From positions 1-64,000 of the forward strand of contig CATNCS010000004.1 in the NCBI GenBank assembly GCA_950097245.1: 64,000 bases of DNA. Reading direction: 5' to 3'. A model generated the notes under the pieces. That model was given only the letters and a program-made list of their open reading frames with translations, was not told where the DNA came from and ran no database searches. This document shows, piece by piece, positions 17,102 through 24,267 of this stretch. How positions within the stretch are numbered: position 1 is the first letter of the stretch; every line of letters starts with the position of its first letter. The position numbers were made by a program, and so were the translations under genes. Source of the stretch: an uncultured Oscillospiraceae bacterium (GTDB taxonomy: Bacteria > Bacillota > Clostridia > Oscillospirales > Oscillospiraceae).

Positions 17102-17203
17102 CCGAAGGCTGACTGATGAGGGGCCGATAAAGGAAGTTTTCCAGCCATCGCCCTCATCCGTCATTTGCTTCGCAAATGCCACCTTCCCCTAAAGGGGAAG
17201 GCA
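17102..17203. repeat. Family B palindromic repeat, partial
   Basis: Contains GACTGATGAGG, CCTCATCCGTC, ATTTGCTTCGCAAAT and the end module CTTCCCCTAAAGGGGAAG; one end module is missing. It lies in the serS leader. Confidence 0.75.
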
Positions 17204-17207
17204 GAGA

Positions 17208-17223
17208 CGTTTCACGTGAAACA
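17208..17223. promoter_or_regulatory. parS site upstream of serS
   Basis: CGTTTCACGTGAAACA differs from the ParB consensus at the first base only. It is 25 bases before the serS start. Confidence 0.85.
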
Positions 17224-17247
17224 TTACAACAAAGGAGATTATATACT

Positions 17248-18549
17248 ATGCTGGACATTCGCTTTATCCGGGAGAATCCCGAGGCTGTCAAGGAAAACAT
17301 CAAGAAGAAATTCCAGGAGGAGAAGCTCCCCCTGGTGGATCAGGTGCTGGCCCTGGACGCAGAAAACCGGGCCGCCATGTCCGAGGCCAACGAGCTCCGG
17401 GCCGCCCGGAACACCCTCAGCAAGCAGGTGGGCATGCTCATGGGCCAGGCCAAGAAGGACCCCTCCAAGCTGGCCGAGGCCGAGGAGGCCAAGGCCAAGG
17501 TGAAGGCCAACGCCGACCGGCTGGCCGAGCTGGAGCAGAGGGAGACCGAGCTGGCCGAACAGATTCGGAAAATCATGCTGGTCATCCCCAACATCATCGA
17601 CCCCTCCGTCCCCATCGGCCCCGACGACTCGGCCAATGTAGAGGTGGAGCGCTTCGGCGAGCCCGTGGTCCCCGACTTTGAGATCCCCTACCACACCGAG
17701 ATTATGGAGAGCTTCAACGGGGTGGACATGGACGCCGCCGGCCGGGTGTCGGGCAGCGGGTTCTACTATCTGCTGGGGGACGTGGCCCGGCTCCATGAGG
17801 CGGTGCTGGCCTACGCCCGGGACTTTATGATTAACAAGGGCTTCACCTTCTGTATCCCCCCCTTCATGATCCACGGCAACGTGGTGGAGGGGGTCATGAG
17901 CCAGACCGACATGGAGGCCATGATGTACAAGATCGAGGGGGAGGACCTCTACCTCATCGGCACCAGCGAGCACTCCATGATCGGCAAATTCATCGACCAG
18001 ATCATCCCGGAAAACTCCCTGCCCCAGACCCTCACCTCCTACTCCCCCTGCTTCCGCAAGGAGAAGGGGTCCCACGGTATCGAGGAGCGGGGCGTCTACC
18101 GCATCCACCAGTTCGAGAAGCAGGAGATGATCGTGGTGTGCCGGCCCGAGGACTCCATGGACTGGTATGAGAAGATGTGGCGCTTCTCCGTGGAGCTCTT
18201 CCGCTCCCTGGACATCCCCGTGCGGCAGCTGGAGTGCTGCTCCGGCGACCTGGCCGACCTGAAGGTAAAGTCCTGCGACATTGAGGCCTGGTCCCCCCGG
18301 CAGAAAAAGTATTTTGAGGTGTGCTCCTGCTCCAACCTGGGGGACGCCCAGGCCCGCCGGCTGAAAATGCGGGTGAAGGGCGAGAAGGGCACTTACCTGC
18401 CCCACACCCTGAACAACACCGTGGTGGCCCCGCCCCGCATGCTCATCGCCTTCCTGGAGAACAACCTCCAGGCCGACGGCAGCGTGGTGATTCCCAAGGT
18501 GCTCCAGCCCTACATGGGCGGCCTGGAGATCATGGCGCCCAAGAAATAA
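17248..18549 (+). CDS. serS: Seryl-tRNA synthetase
   Basis: Charges tRNA-Ser with serine. The 433-aa class II enzyme has the N-terminal antiparallel coiled-coil arm (about 30-105) that grips the long variable arm of tRNA-Ser. Motif 2 is SPCFRKEKGSHGIEERGVYRIHQFEKQEM and motif 3 is HTLNNTVVAPPRMLIAFLENN. ATG at 17248 follows AAAGGAG. A parS site and a repeat occupy the leader; no T-box is seen. Confidence 0.97.
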   Translation: MLDIRFIRENPEAVKENIKKKFQEEKLPLVDQVLALDAENRAAMSEANELRAARNTLSKQVGMLMGQAKKDPSKLAEAEEAKAKVKANADRLAELEQRETELAEQIRKIMLVIPNIIDPSVPIGPDDSANVEVERFGEPVVPDFEIPYHTEIMESFNGVDMDAAGRVSGSGFYYLLGDVARLHEAVLAYARDFMINKGFTFCIPPFMIHGNVVEGVMSQTDMEAMMYKIEGEDLYLIGTSEHSMIGKFIDQIIPENSLPQTLTSYSPCFRKEKGSHGIEERGVYRIHQFEKQEMIVVCRPEDSMDWYEKMWRFSVELFRSLDIPVRQLECCSGDLADLKVKSCDIEAWSPRQKKYFEVCSCSNLGDAQARRLKMRVKGEKGTYLPHTLNNTVVAPPRMLIAFLENNLQADGSVVIPKVLQPYMGGLEIMAPKK

Positions 18550-18570
18550 GACCAGAAAAGGAGACGTAAC

Positions 18571-19332
18571 ATGGGTATTTTTTCATTCTTTTCCAGGGAG
18601 ACAGAGGAAGACGAGGAGGAGCTGGAGATAGAACAGGAGCAGTCCCCCCTTCTGGGCCACCAGCCGGAGAGCGCCCCCACCGGAGAGCTGTTCACCGGCA
18701 TGCACATTGAGATTATGAACAAGGAGGGCCAGTCCCTGCTCACCGGCAAGGTCGCCGAGCTCACCGACGACACCCTCACCCTGCGGCGGCTGCCCGGGGA
18801 GCTGTCCTTCAAGACCTCCCCCCTGGGGGCCACGGTCAGCCTCAGCGGCTACGACAAGAAGCTGATCCCCATCTGCCTCAGCGCCACGGTCCAGGAGTCC
18901 ACCCGCACGGTCTACAAGCTGAAGAACCTGAAAATTGAAAACCACGCTGAAAACCGTGAAACCTTCCGCCTGCCCTTCAACGCCCCCGTCTCCCTCTACC
19001 GCAAGGAGGACGACCACTACAAAAACCCCGAGAGCTGCAAGCTGGTCAACATCAGCACCGGCGGCTGCTGCGTCCAGTCGGAGTATATCCACATGGAGGA
19101 CGAGGTGCTGCGCATCCGGGTCAAGCTGGAGGAGTACGCCCCCCTGAATTTCCTGGGGCAGATTGTCCGCTGCGTGGAGCACACCCCCGGCCAGTTCCGC
19201 TACGGCATCCTCTTCGCCCAGCTGACGGAACAGGAGATCACCGCCCTGAACAAGACGCTGTACAACCTGCAAATGGGCATCAAGGAGACCCGGATCCGCA
19301 AGGAGGACTCCTCCGGTGACTACCGGTCCTGA
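18571..19332 (+). CDS. PilZ-domain protein (probable c-di-GMP receptor)
   Basis: The 253-aa protein has an acidic N-terminal tail, a YcgR-N-like beta domain (about 40-115) and a PilZ domain (about 125-235). Both c-di-GMP contacts are present: RxxxR as R129-ETF-R133, and NxSxxG as N160-I-S-T-G-G165. The domain order matches YcgR/DgrA, which slows flagellar motors or controls secretion in other bacteria. It sits between serS and mscL, 21 bases after serS and probably in one transcript. No flagellar gene is in the window, so the target is unknown. Confidence 0.85.
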   Translation: MGIFSFFSRETEEDEEELEIEQEQSPLLGHQPESAPTGELFTGMHIEIMNKEGQSLLTGKVAELTDDTLTLRRLPGELSFKTSPLGATVSLSGYDKKLIPICLSATVQESTRTVYKLKNLKIENHAENRETFRLPFNAPVSLYRKEDDHYKNPESCKLVNISTGGCCVQSEYIHMEDEVLRIRVKLEEYAPLNFLGQIVRCVEHTPGQFRYGILFAQLTEQEITALNKTLYNLQMGIKETRIRKEDSSGDYRS

Positions 19333-19351
19333 CCCCGCCGGAGGTATTCAA

Positions 19352-19738
19352 ATGAAAAAATTCATGGAAGAGTTCAAGCAGTTCATCGCCCGGGGCAACG
19401 TGATGGACATGGCCGTGGGCGTTATCATCGGCGGCGCCTTCGGCACCATCACCACCTCTCTGGTCAACGACATCGTCATGCCCATCCTGGGTATCTTCAC
19501 CGGCAGCATCTCCTTTGCCGACCTCTCCATGGAGGTGGGCAGCGCCGTCATCAGCTACGGCAATTTCATCCAGGCGGTGCTCAACTTCCTGATTATGGCC
19601 TTTGTGGTGTTCTGCCTCATCAAGACCATCAACAAATTCCACCGCAAAAAGGAGGAGGCCCCTCCCGCCCCGCCGGAGCCCTCCAACGAGGAGAAGCTGC
19701 TGACGGAGATCCGGGACCTGCTGAAGGAGAAACGCTAA
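19352..19738 (+). CDS. mscL: Large-conductance mechanosensitive channel MscL
   Basis: A pentameric emergency valve that opens under hypo-osmotic shock. The 128-aa protein has the N-terminal helix MKKFMEEFKQFIARGNVMDMAVGVIIGGAFG with the Gly-rich pore helix, a short outer loop, TM2 (FIQAVLNFLIMAFVVFCLIK) and the C-terminal bundle EEKLLTEIRDLLKEK. GGAGG precedes ATG at 19352. The next gene starts directly after its stop. Confidence 0.96.
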   Translation: MKKFMEEFKQFIARGNVMDMAVGVIIGGAFGTITTSLVNDIVMPILGIFTGSISFADLSMEVGSAVISYGNFIQAVLNFLIMAFVVFCLIKTINKFHRKKEEAPPAPPEPSNEEKLLTEIRDLLKEKR

Positions 19739-20080
19739 ATGCCAGAAAACAAACGCCCCCCGGAGGAACAGGAGCAGAAGGGCTTCATCCCCTCCTCCCC
19801 CGTCAAGCGGACCCTGGCCTGGATCGGGGTGGTCTACGCCCTGATCCTGCTGGCCCTGACCACCTACTTCTTCTTTACCGCCACCGGGCTGGGCAACCTG
19901 GGCCCCCTGCTCACCGTCCCCGGCCTGATTGGACTGGGCGTCCTGGCCCTGGTGTCCTGGCGGTCCACCGGAAAGCCTGGAAAATGGCCCGCCATCGCCC
20001 TGGCAGCAATCTGCTGGCTGCTGGCCGCCGCCACCCTGCCCATCGGCATCGCCGGACTGCTGTCCAACTTCGGAGGCTGA
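19739..20080 (+). CDS. Small three-helix membrane protein
   Basis: I do not recognise this 113-aa protein. A charged N-terminus (MPENKRPPEEQEQKG) is followed by three hydrophobic segments (about 26-48, 56-72 and 83-108). It starts right after the mscL stop and ends 3 bases before rsmG, so it is translationally coupled within the serS-rsmG transcript. Confidence 0.7.
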   Translation: MPENKRPPEEQEQKGFIPSSPVKRTLAWIGVVYALILLALTTYFFFTATGLGNLGPLLTVPGLIGLGVLALVSWRSTGKPGKWPAIALAAICWLLAAATLPIGIAGLLSNFGG

Positions 20081-20083
20081 GCC

Positions 20084-20797
20084 ATGGAACAGATGATTTC
20101 CGCCGGACTGGAGGCGCTGGGCCTGACCGGCCGCGTCCCGGCTGACGCCCCCGCCCGGCTGGCCCGATACGGGCAGATGCTGCTGGAGAAAAACCAGGTG
20201 ATGAACCTCACCGCCATCCGGGAGCCGGACGGGGTGGCCCGGCTGCACTTTCTGGACTGCGCCGCCCTGCTGAACTACTGCGATTTCGAGGGCAAGACCC
20301 TCATCGACGTGGGCACCGGGGCGGGCTTCCCCGGGATGGTGCTGAAAATTCTGGTCCCCTCCCTGGAGGTCACCCTGCTGGACTCTCTGAACAAGCGGCT
20401 GGACTGGCTGGAGGAGGTCTCCTCAGCGCTGGGACTGGAGGGGGTCCGCACCCTCCACGCCCGGGGAGAGGAGCAGGGGCTGGTGAAGGGCTGGCGGGAC
20501 AGCTTCGACTTCGCCGCCGCCCGGGCCGTGGCCGACCTGGGGGTGCTGTGTGAGCTGTGCCTCCCCTTTGTGAAGGTGGGGGGCCGGTTTCTGGCCATGA
20601 AGTCCACCGGCAGCGGCCGGGAGCTGGAGGAGGCCGCCCACGCCGTCAGGCTGCTGGGGGGCCGGGTGGCACAGGTGGAGGACTATCCAATTCCCGGCAC
20701 GGAGGTCACCCACCGGCTGATTGCCATTGAAAAGCTGGCCCCCACCCTGAAGGGCTATCCCCGCCGGTGGGCAAAAATACAAAAAGAACCCCTCTGA
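20084..20797 (+). CDS. rsmG: 16S rRNA (guanine-N7)-methyltransferase RsmG
   Basis: Methylates G527 of 16S rRNA using SAM. The 237 aa match the family length. Motif I is LIDVGTGAGFPGMVLKI (about 76-92), followed by VTLLDSLNKRLDWLEEV. FDFAAARAVADLGVLCELCLPFVKVGGRFLAMKS is the conserved core. In Bacillus, rsmG is beside mnmG and noc; here mnmG and mnmE are absent from the window and rsmG lies after serS. Confidence 0.96.
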   Translation: MEQMISAGLEALGLTGRVPADAPARLARYGQMLLEKNQVMNLTAIREPDGVARLHFLDCAALLNYCDFEGKTLIDVGTGAGFPGMVLKILVPSLEVTLLDSLNKRLDWLEEVSSALGLEGVRTLHARGEEQGLVKGWRDSFDFAAARAVADLGVLCELCLPFVKVGGRFLAMKSTGSGRELEEAAHAVRLLGGRVAQVEDYPIPGTEVTHRLIAIEKLAPTLKGYPRRWAKIQKEPL

Positions 20798-20862
20798 TTT
20801 GGCCTTCCCGCTGAAATCAGCGGATATTTGTAAATTTTTTCTAAAAGTTTTGCAGGAAAAGG

Positions 20863-20890
20863 TTGACGGACAGCAGATTTGTGGTACACT
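20863..20890 (+). promoter_or_regulatory. Promoter of the MinD-like gene
   Basis: TTGACG, 16 bases, TACACT, 27 bases upstream of the start at 20918. Confidence 0.6.
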
Positions 20891-20917
20891 AAAACCGTGA
20901 GGTTAGGAGGCATTTCC

Positions 20918-21652
20918 ATGGGCACGGTCATCGCGATTACTTCAGGAAAGGGCGGCACCGGAAAGACCTCCATCACCGGCGGCGTGGCCGCATCCCTGGC
21001 TCAGATGGGGCGGCGGGTGCTGTGTATCGACATGGACATCGGCCTGCGGAATCTGGACATCTCCCTGGGTCTCAACGACCGGGCGCTGATGGACTTTTCC
21101 GACGTGGCCCTGGGGCGCTGTCCCCTGGCCCGGGCCGCGGTTGAGCACCCCGACCTGAAGGGGCTCTCTCTGCTCACCGCGCCTATGGCTCTCCCCGCCA
21201 GCCTCACCGCGGACAAGGTGCGCGCCCTGCTGAACGAGGCCCGCGCCGAATATGACTACATCCTCATCGACTCCCCCGCCGGCCTGGGCGTGGGCTTCCG
21301 GCTGGCCACCTGCGCCGTGGACCGGGCCATCGTCATCGCCACCAACGACGCCTCCTCCCTGCGGGACGCCCAGCGGACCGTGGCGGAGCTGGAGCACCTC
21401 AGGCAGATTCACCTGGTTATGAACCGAATCCAGACCAGGCTGCTGCGCAAACTGCGCACCACCATTGACGACGCTATGGACGCCGCCGGCCTGCCCCTCA
21501 TCGGGGTAGTGCCGGAGGACCCCCAGGTCATCCTCTGCGCCAACCTGGGCCAGCCCCTCACCGCCCGGGGCAGACGGGGGGCCGCCCTGGCCTGCTGGAA
21601 CATCGCCTGGCGCCTGGAGGGACACCGGGTGCCTGTTATGCGGATCCGCTAG
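20918..21652 (+). CDS. MinD/ParA-like ATPase
   Basis: A 244-aa deviant-Walker ATPase of the MinD group: KGGTGKTSIT (11-20), IDMDIGLRNLDISLGL and YILIDSPAGLG, all typical of MinD. In Bacillus, MinD recruits MinC and restricts the division site. Unlike standard MinD (about 265 aa), the C-terminus (WRLEGHRVPVMRIR) is short and not clearly an amphipathic membrane helix. minC and minE are not nearby. It could be a solitary MinD homologue with a different cargo. AGGAGG precedes the start. Confidence 0.8.
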   Translation: MGTVIAITSGKGGTGKTSITGGVAASLAQMGRRVLCIDMDIGLRNLDISLGLNDRALMDFSDVALGRCPLARAAVEHPDLKGLSLLTAPMALPASLTADKVRALLNEARAEYDYILIDSPAGLGVGFRLATCAVDRAIVIATNDASSLRDAQRTVAELEHLRQIHLVMNRIQTRLLRKLRTTIDDAMDAAGLPLIGVVPEDPQVILCANLGQPLTARGRRGAALACWNIAWRLEGHRVPVMRIR

Positions 21653-21699
21653 CGCCGTCCACCGGCACCGTCAAACCGAAACAAGGAGGTATTGCTGCC

Positions 21700-22116
21700 A
21701 TGAACATCGCGATCATGAGCCACACCAAAAAGCAGGAACTGATGGTACAGTTCTGCACCGCCTACTGCGGGGTCCTGTCCAAGCATTCTGTCTGCGGCAC
21801 CAACGCGACCGGTCGCATGGTGGCGGAGGCCACCGGCCTGCCCGTCCAGCTCTTCCTTTCCCACGAGCACGGGGGCATCGAGCAGATCGGCCAGCGCATC
21901 ATCTACAACGAGATCGACATGGTGCTGTTCTTCAACTCCCCCCAGGACAATGAGATGGACAAGGACGTGCTGTATATCACCCGCCTGTGCGACCAGCATT
22001 CCGTCCCCGTGGCCACCAACGTGGCCACCGCCGAGCTGTTGATCCACGGCTTGGCCCGGGGCGATCTGGGCTGGCGCGAGGGCATGAACCCCAACCGGGT
22101 GCCCTTTGCCCTGTAA
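21700..22116 (+). CDS. Methylglyoxal synthase-like protein, catalytic Asp replaced
   Basis: A homologue of MgsA, which turns dihydroxyacetone phosphate into methylglyoxal. The 138 aa align along the whole family length (MNIAIMSHTKKQ..., LCDQHSVPVATNVATAELLIHGLARGDL). However, the catalytic GGDQ segment reads GGIEQ (Ile60 where Asp is expected), the phosphate-binding GTTG reads NATG, and the PHxPDV segment reads EMDKDV. It may be inactive or have another substrate. I therefore do not give the symbol mgsA. It lies 47 bases after the MinD-like gene, with AAGGAGG before ATG. Confidence 0.8.
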   Translation: MNIAIMSHTKKQELMVQFCTAYCGVLSKHSVCGTNATGRMVAEATGLPVQLFLSHEHGGIEQIGQRIIYNEIDMVLFFNSPQDNEMDKDVLYITRLCDQHSVPVATNVATAELLIHGLARGDLGWREGMNPNRVPFAL

Positions 22117-22140
22117 CAGGCGGCGCTTCCAAAAGGTATG

Positions 22141-22182
22141 CGCTCCCGTCCCGATTCTCGTGGATGGGAGCGTTCCGCTTTT
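22141..22182 (+). terminator. Terminator after the methylglyoxal synthase-like gene
   Basis: CGCTCCCGTCC and GGATGGGAGCG arms (one G-T pair), followed by TTCCGCTTTT. Confidence 0.65.
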
Positions 22183-22212
22183 ACTACCCAGGCACCCCGT
22201 ATGCCTCATCCC

Positions 22213-22276
22213 GTAGGGGCGGATATCATCCGCCCACCATTCGCGGCATAAACGGGCGCATAATATGCGCCCCTAC
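22213..22276. repeat. Family A palindromic repeat
   Basis: Starts GTAGGGGCGGATATCATCCG and ends GCATAATATGCGCCCCTAC, in the leader of hisS. No T-box motif is seen. Confidence 0.85.
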
Positions 22277-22317
22277 AAAGTAACCGTGTTGTAATTGAAA
22301 GAGAAAGGAACATCATT

Positions 22318-23685
22318 ATGGCTAAGGTACAACCCCGCACCCTCTCCGGCTTTATGGAGCTCCTCCCCCCCCGTCAGGTCCAGTTCGACCGCATGATGTC
22401 CATTATCCGGGAGTCCTTCTCCCTCTACGCCTTCACCCCCCTGGACACCCCCCTCATCGAGGCCAGCGAGGTCCTGCTGGCCAAGGGCGGCGGGGAGACG
22501 GAGAAGCAGATCTACCGCTTCACCAAGGGGGACTCCGACCTGTCCCTGCGCTTCGACCTCACCGTCCCCCTGGCCAAGTACGTGGCCCTGAACTACGTCC
22601 GGCTGGCCTTCCCCTTCCGCCGGTTCCAGATCGGCAAGGTCTACCGGGGGGAGCGGGCCCAGCGGGGCCGGTTCCGGGAGTTCTACCAGGCGGACATCGA
22701 CGTCATCGGCGACGGCCAGCTGGATATCTCCAACGACGCGGAGATTCCCGCCATCATCTACCGCACCTTTACCGCTCTGGGCCTGCGCCGGTTCCAGATA
22801 CGGGTGAACAACCGGAGGATTCTCAACGGCTTCTACGCCATGCTGGGCCTGGCGGAGCAGTCGGGCGCCATTATGCGCACGGTGGACAAGCTGGAGAAGA
22901 TCGGTGAGAAATCCGTCCGGGACCTGCTCACCGCTCCGGACATCGGGCTGACCGACGACCAGGCGGCGGAGATACTCAAGTTTATCGCCATCAAGGGCTG
23001 TAACGCGGATGTCCTCGCCGCCCTGGAGGGCTACCGGGGCCGCCACCCCATGTTTGACGAGGGCCTGGACGAGCTGGGAGCCGTGGCCCGGAACCTGGCC
23101 GCCTTCGGCGTGCCCGAGACCCACTTCGTGCTGGACCTGACCATCGCCCGGGGGCTGGACTACTACACCGGCACCGTCTACGAGACCACCATGCTGGACC
23201 ACCCGGAGATCGGCTCCATCTGCTCCGGGGGGCGGTATGATAATTTAGCGGAATATTACACTGAAAAACAACTCCCCGGCGTGGGAATTTCCATCGGTTT
23301 GACCCGGCTGTTCTTTGTCCTGGAGGACCAGGGCTACCTGAACGACGCCCTGAACACCGCCCCCGCCGACGTGCTTATCCTCCCCATGACCGACGACATG
23401 GGCCCCGCCATCTCCCTGGCCACCCAGCTGCGGACCGCCGGCGTGCGGACCCAGATCTACGGCGAACAGAAAAAATTCAAGCAGAAGATGAACTACGCCG
23501 ATAAGCTGGGGGTGCCCTATGTGGTCTTCCTGGGGGAGGACGAGATCAAGCAGGACAAGGTGTCTCTCAAGGACATGCGCTCCGGCGGGCAGGAGCTGAT
23601 CCCCACCGCCGAGGCCGTGGACAAGATCGTCGCCGCCATGGGCGCCAACGACGCCGCTACCCCCATTTTGGATAAGGGGGAGTAA
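22318..23685 (+). CDS. hisS: Histidyl-tRNA synthetase
   Basis: A class II synthetase charging tRNA-His. The 455-aa protein has motif 1 around YAFTPLDTPLIEASE, motif 2 (FRRFQIGKVYRGERAQRGRFREFYQADIDVIG), the histidine-specific LTIARGLDYYTGTVYE and SGGRYDNL, motif 3 (GVGISIGLTRLFFVLE) and a C-terminal anticodon-binding domain (about 345-440). ATG at 22318 follows AAAGGAA. It is the first of a hisS-aspS pair, now separated by two small inserted genes. Confidence 0.97.
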   Translation: MAKVQPRTLSGFMELLPPRQVQFDRMMSIIRESFSLYAFTPLDTPLIEASEVLLAKGGGETEKQIYRFTKGDSDLSLRFDLTVPLAKYVALNYVRLAFPFRRFQIGKVYRGERAQRGRFREFYQADIDVIGDGQLDISNDAEIPAIIYRTFTALGLRRFQIRVNNRRILNGFYAMLGLAEQSGAIMRTVDKLEKIGEKSVRDLLTAPDIGLTDDQAAEILKFIAIKGCNADVLAALEGYRGRHPMFDEGLDELGAVARNLAAFGVPETHFVLDLTIARGLDYYTGTVYETTMLDHPEIGSICSGGRYDNLAEYYTEKQLPGVGISIGLTRLFFVLEDQGYLNDALNTAPADVLILPMTDDMGPAISLATQLRTAGVRTQIYGEQKKFKQKMNYADKLGVPYVVFLGEDEIKQDKVSLKDMRSGGQELIPTAEAVDKIVAAMGANDAATPILDKGE

Positions 23686-23700
23686 TTTCCTCCTCCTTAT

Positions 23701-23940
23701 CTACAATGAAAGCAGCTCCTGCGCCAAAGCAATTCCAACTTTTAACCCAGCAAAAAAACAATCTTCCTGCATAACTGCACCTTCTCCCACAGCAGTATCC
23801 CAAATATCATTTGCTTCTTCTACACCTGCAAGTTCTTTCAACCTTTGGTATTGAGCTTGCGCAGTCTGAGATTCTATTTTTCCTTGCCTTGAAAACAAAT
23901 GTCTTGTATACTCATCAAATAAAAGACTCAATATCTTCAT
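23701..23940 (-). CDS. Small DUF6809-like protein
   Basis: A 79-aa helical protein (MKILSLLFDEYTRHLF...CFFAGLKVGIALAQELLSL). The C-terminal FAGLKVGIALAQEL pattern resembles small DUF6809 proteins of Clostridia, a family without known function; the name is from memory. It is divergent from a small XRE regulator and has a consensus promoter carrying direct repeats. The codons are much less GC-rich than hisS and aspS, which flank the pair, so I infer an acquired module. Confidence 0.55.
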   Translation of the reverse strand: MKILSLLFDEYTRHLFSRQGKIESQTAQAQYQRLKELAGVEEANDIWDTAVGEGAVMQEDCFFAGLKVGIALAQELLSL

Positions 23941-23966
23941 CTTAAAACAGCGCCTCCCAGTTACGT

Positions 23967-24002
23967 CTTATAAGTCATATTATAATACGGCTTATAAGTC
24001 AT
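23967..24002. promoter_or_regulatory. Direct-repeat operator in the XRE/DUF6809-like divergent region
   Basis: Two copies of CTTATAAGTCAT (23967-23978 and 23991-24002), 24 bp apart, one in the promoter spacer and one just downstream of its -10. They are likely binding sites of the neighbouring XRE protein. Confidence 0.6.
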
Positions 24003-24007
24003 GTCAA
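23979..24007 (-). promoter_or_regulatory. Promoter of the DUF6809-like gene
   Basis: Minus-strand TTGACA, 17 bases, TATAAT: a full consensus promoter, 40 bases upstream of the start at 23940. Confidence 0.85.
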
Positions 24008-24024
24008 GAGGGGAATGAATCATT

Positions 24025-24228
24025 TTGCTTACACAACGTCTCCAGGAACTCCGCAAAGAATCCGGCATGACACAACAACAAGTCGCTAACGCAATTCAAA
24101 CTACCTTGCGTCAATATCAGCGCTTTGAAAAAGGGGAACAAAAACCGGGATATGACAACCTGATAAAGTTGGCCGATTGTTTTCAAGTTTCTCTGGATTA
24201 TTTAGCAGGACGTTCTGATTGCAAATAG
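24025..24228 (+). CDS. XRE-family transcriptional regulator
   Basis: A 67-aa protein that is almost only a helix-turn-helix: RLQELRKESGMTQQQVANAIQTTLRQYQRFEKGEQKPGYDNLIKLADCFQVSLDYLAGRSD. The start at 24025 is TTG. It probably represses the divergent gene through the CTTATAAGTCAT repeats. Low GC content relative to neighbours suggests acquisition together with the DUF6809-like gene between hisS and aspS. Confidence 0.9.
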   Translation: MLTQRLQELRKESGMTQQQVANAIQTTLRQYQRFEKGEQKPGYDNLIKLADCFQVSLDYLAGRSDCK

Positions 24229-24267
24229 TAAATTATATAAACAATAATACAAACAGGAGTGATAAAT

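Noticed and set aside
22117-22317. T-box leader upstream of hisS
   Set aside because: No GGTGG-AACC-type sequence and no terminator next to the start; the space is filled by the terminator of the previous gene and a family A repeat.
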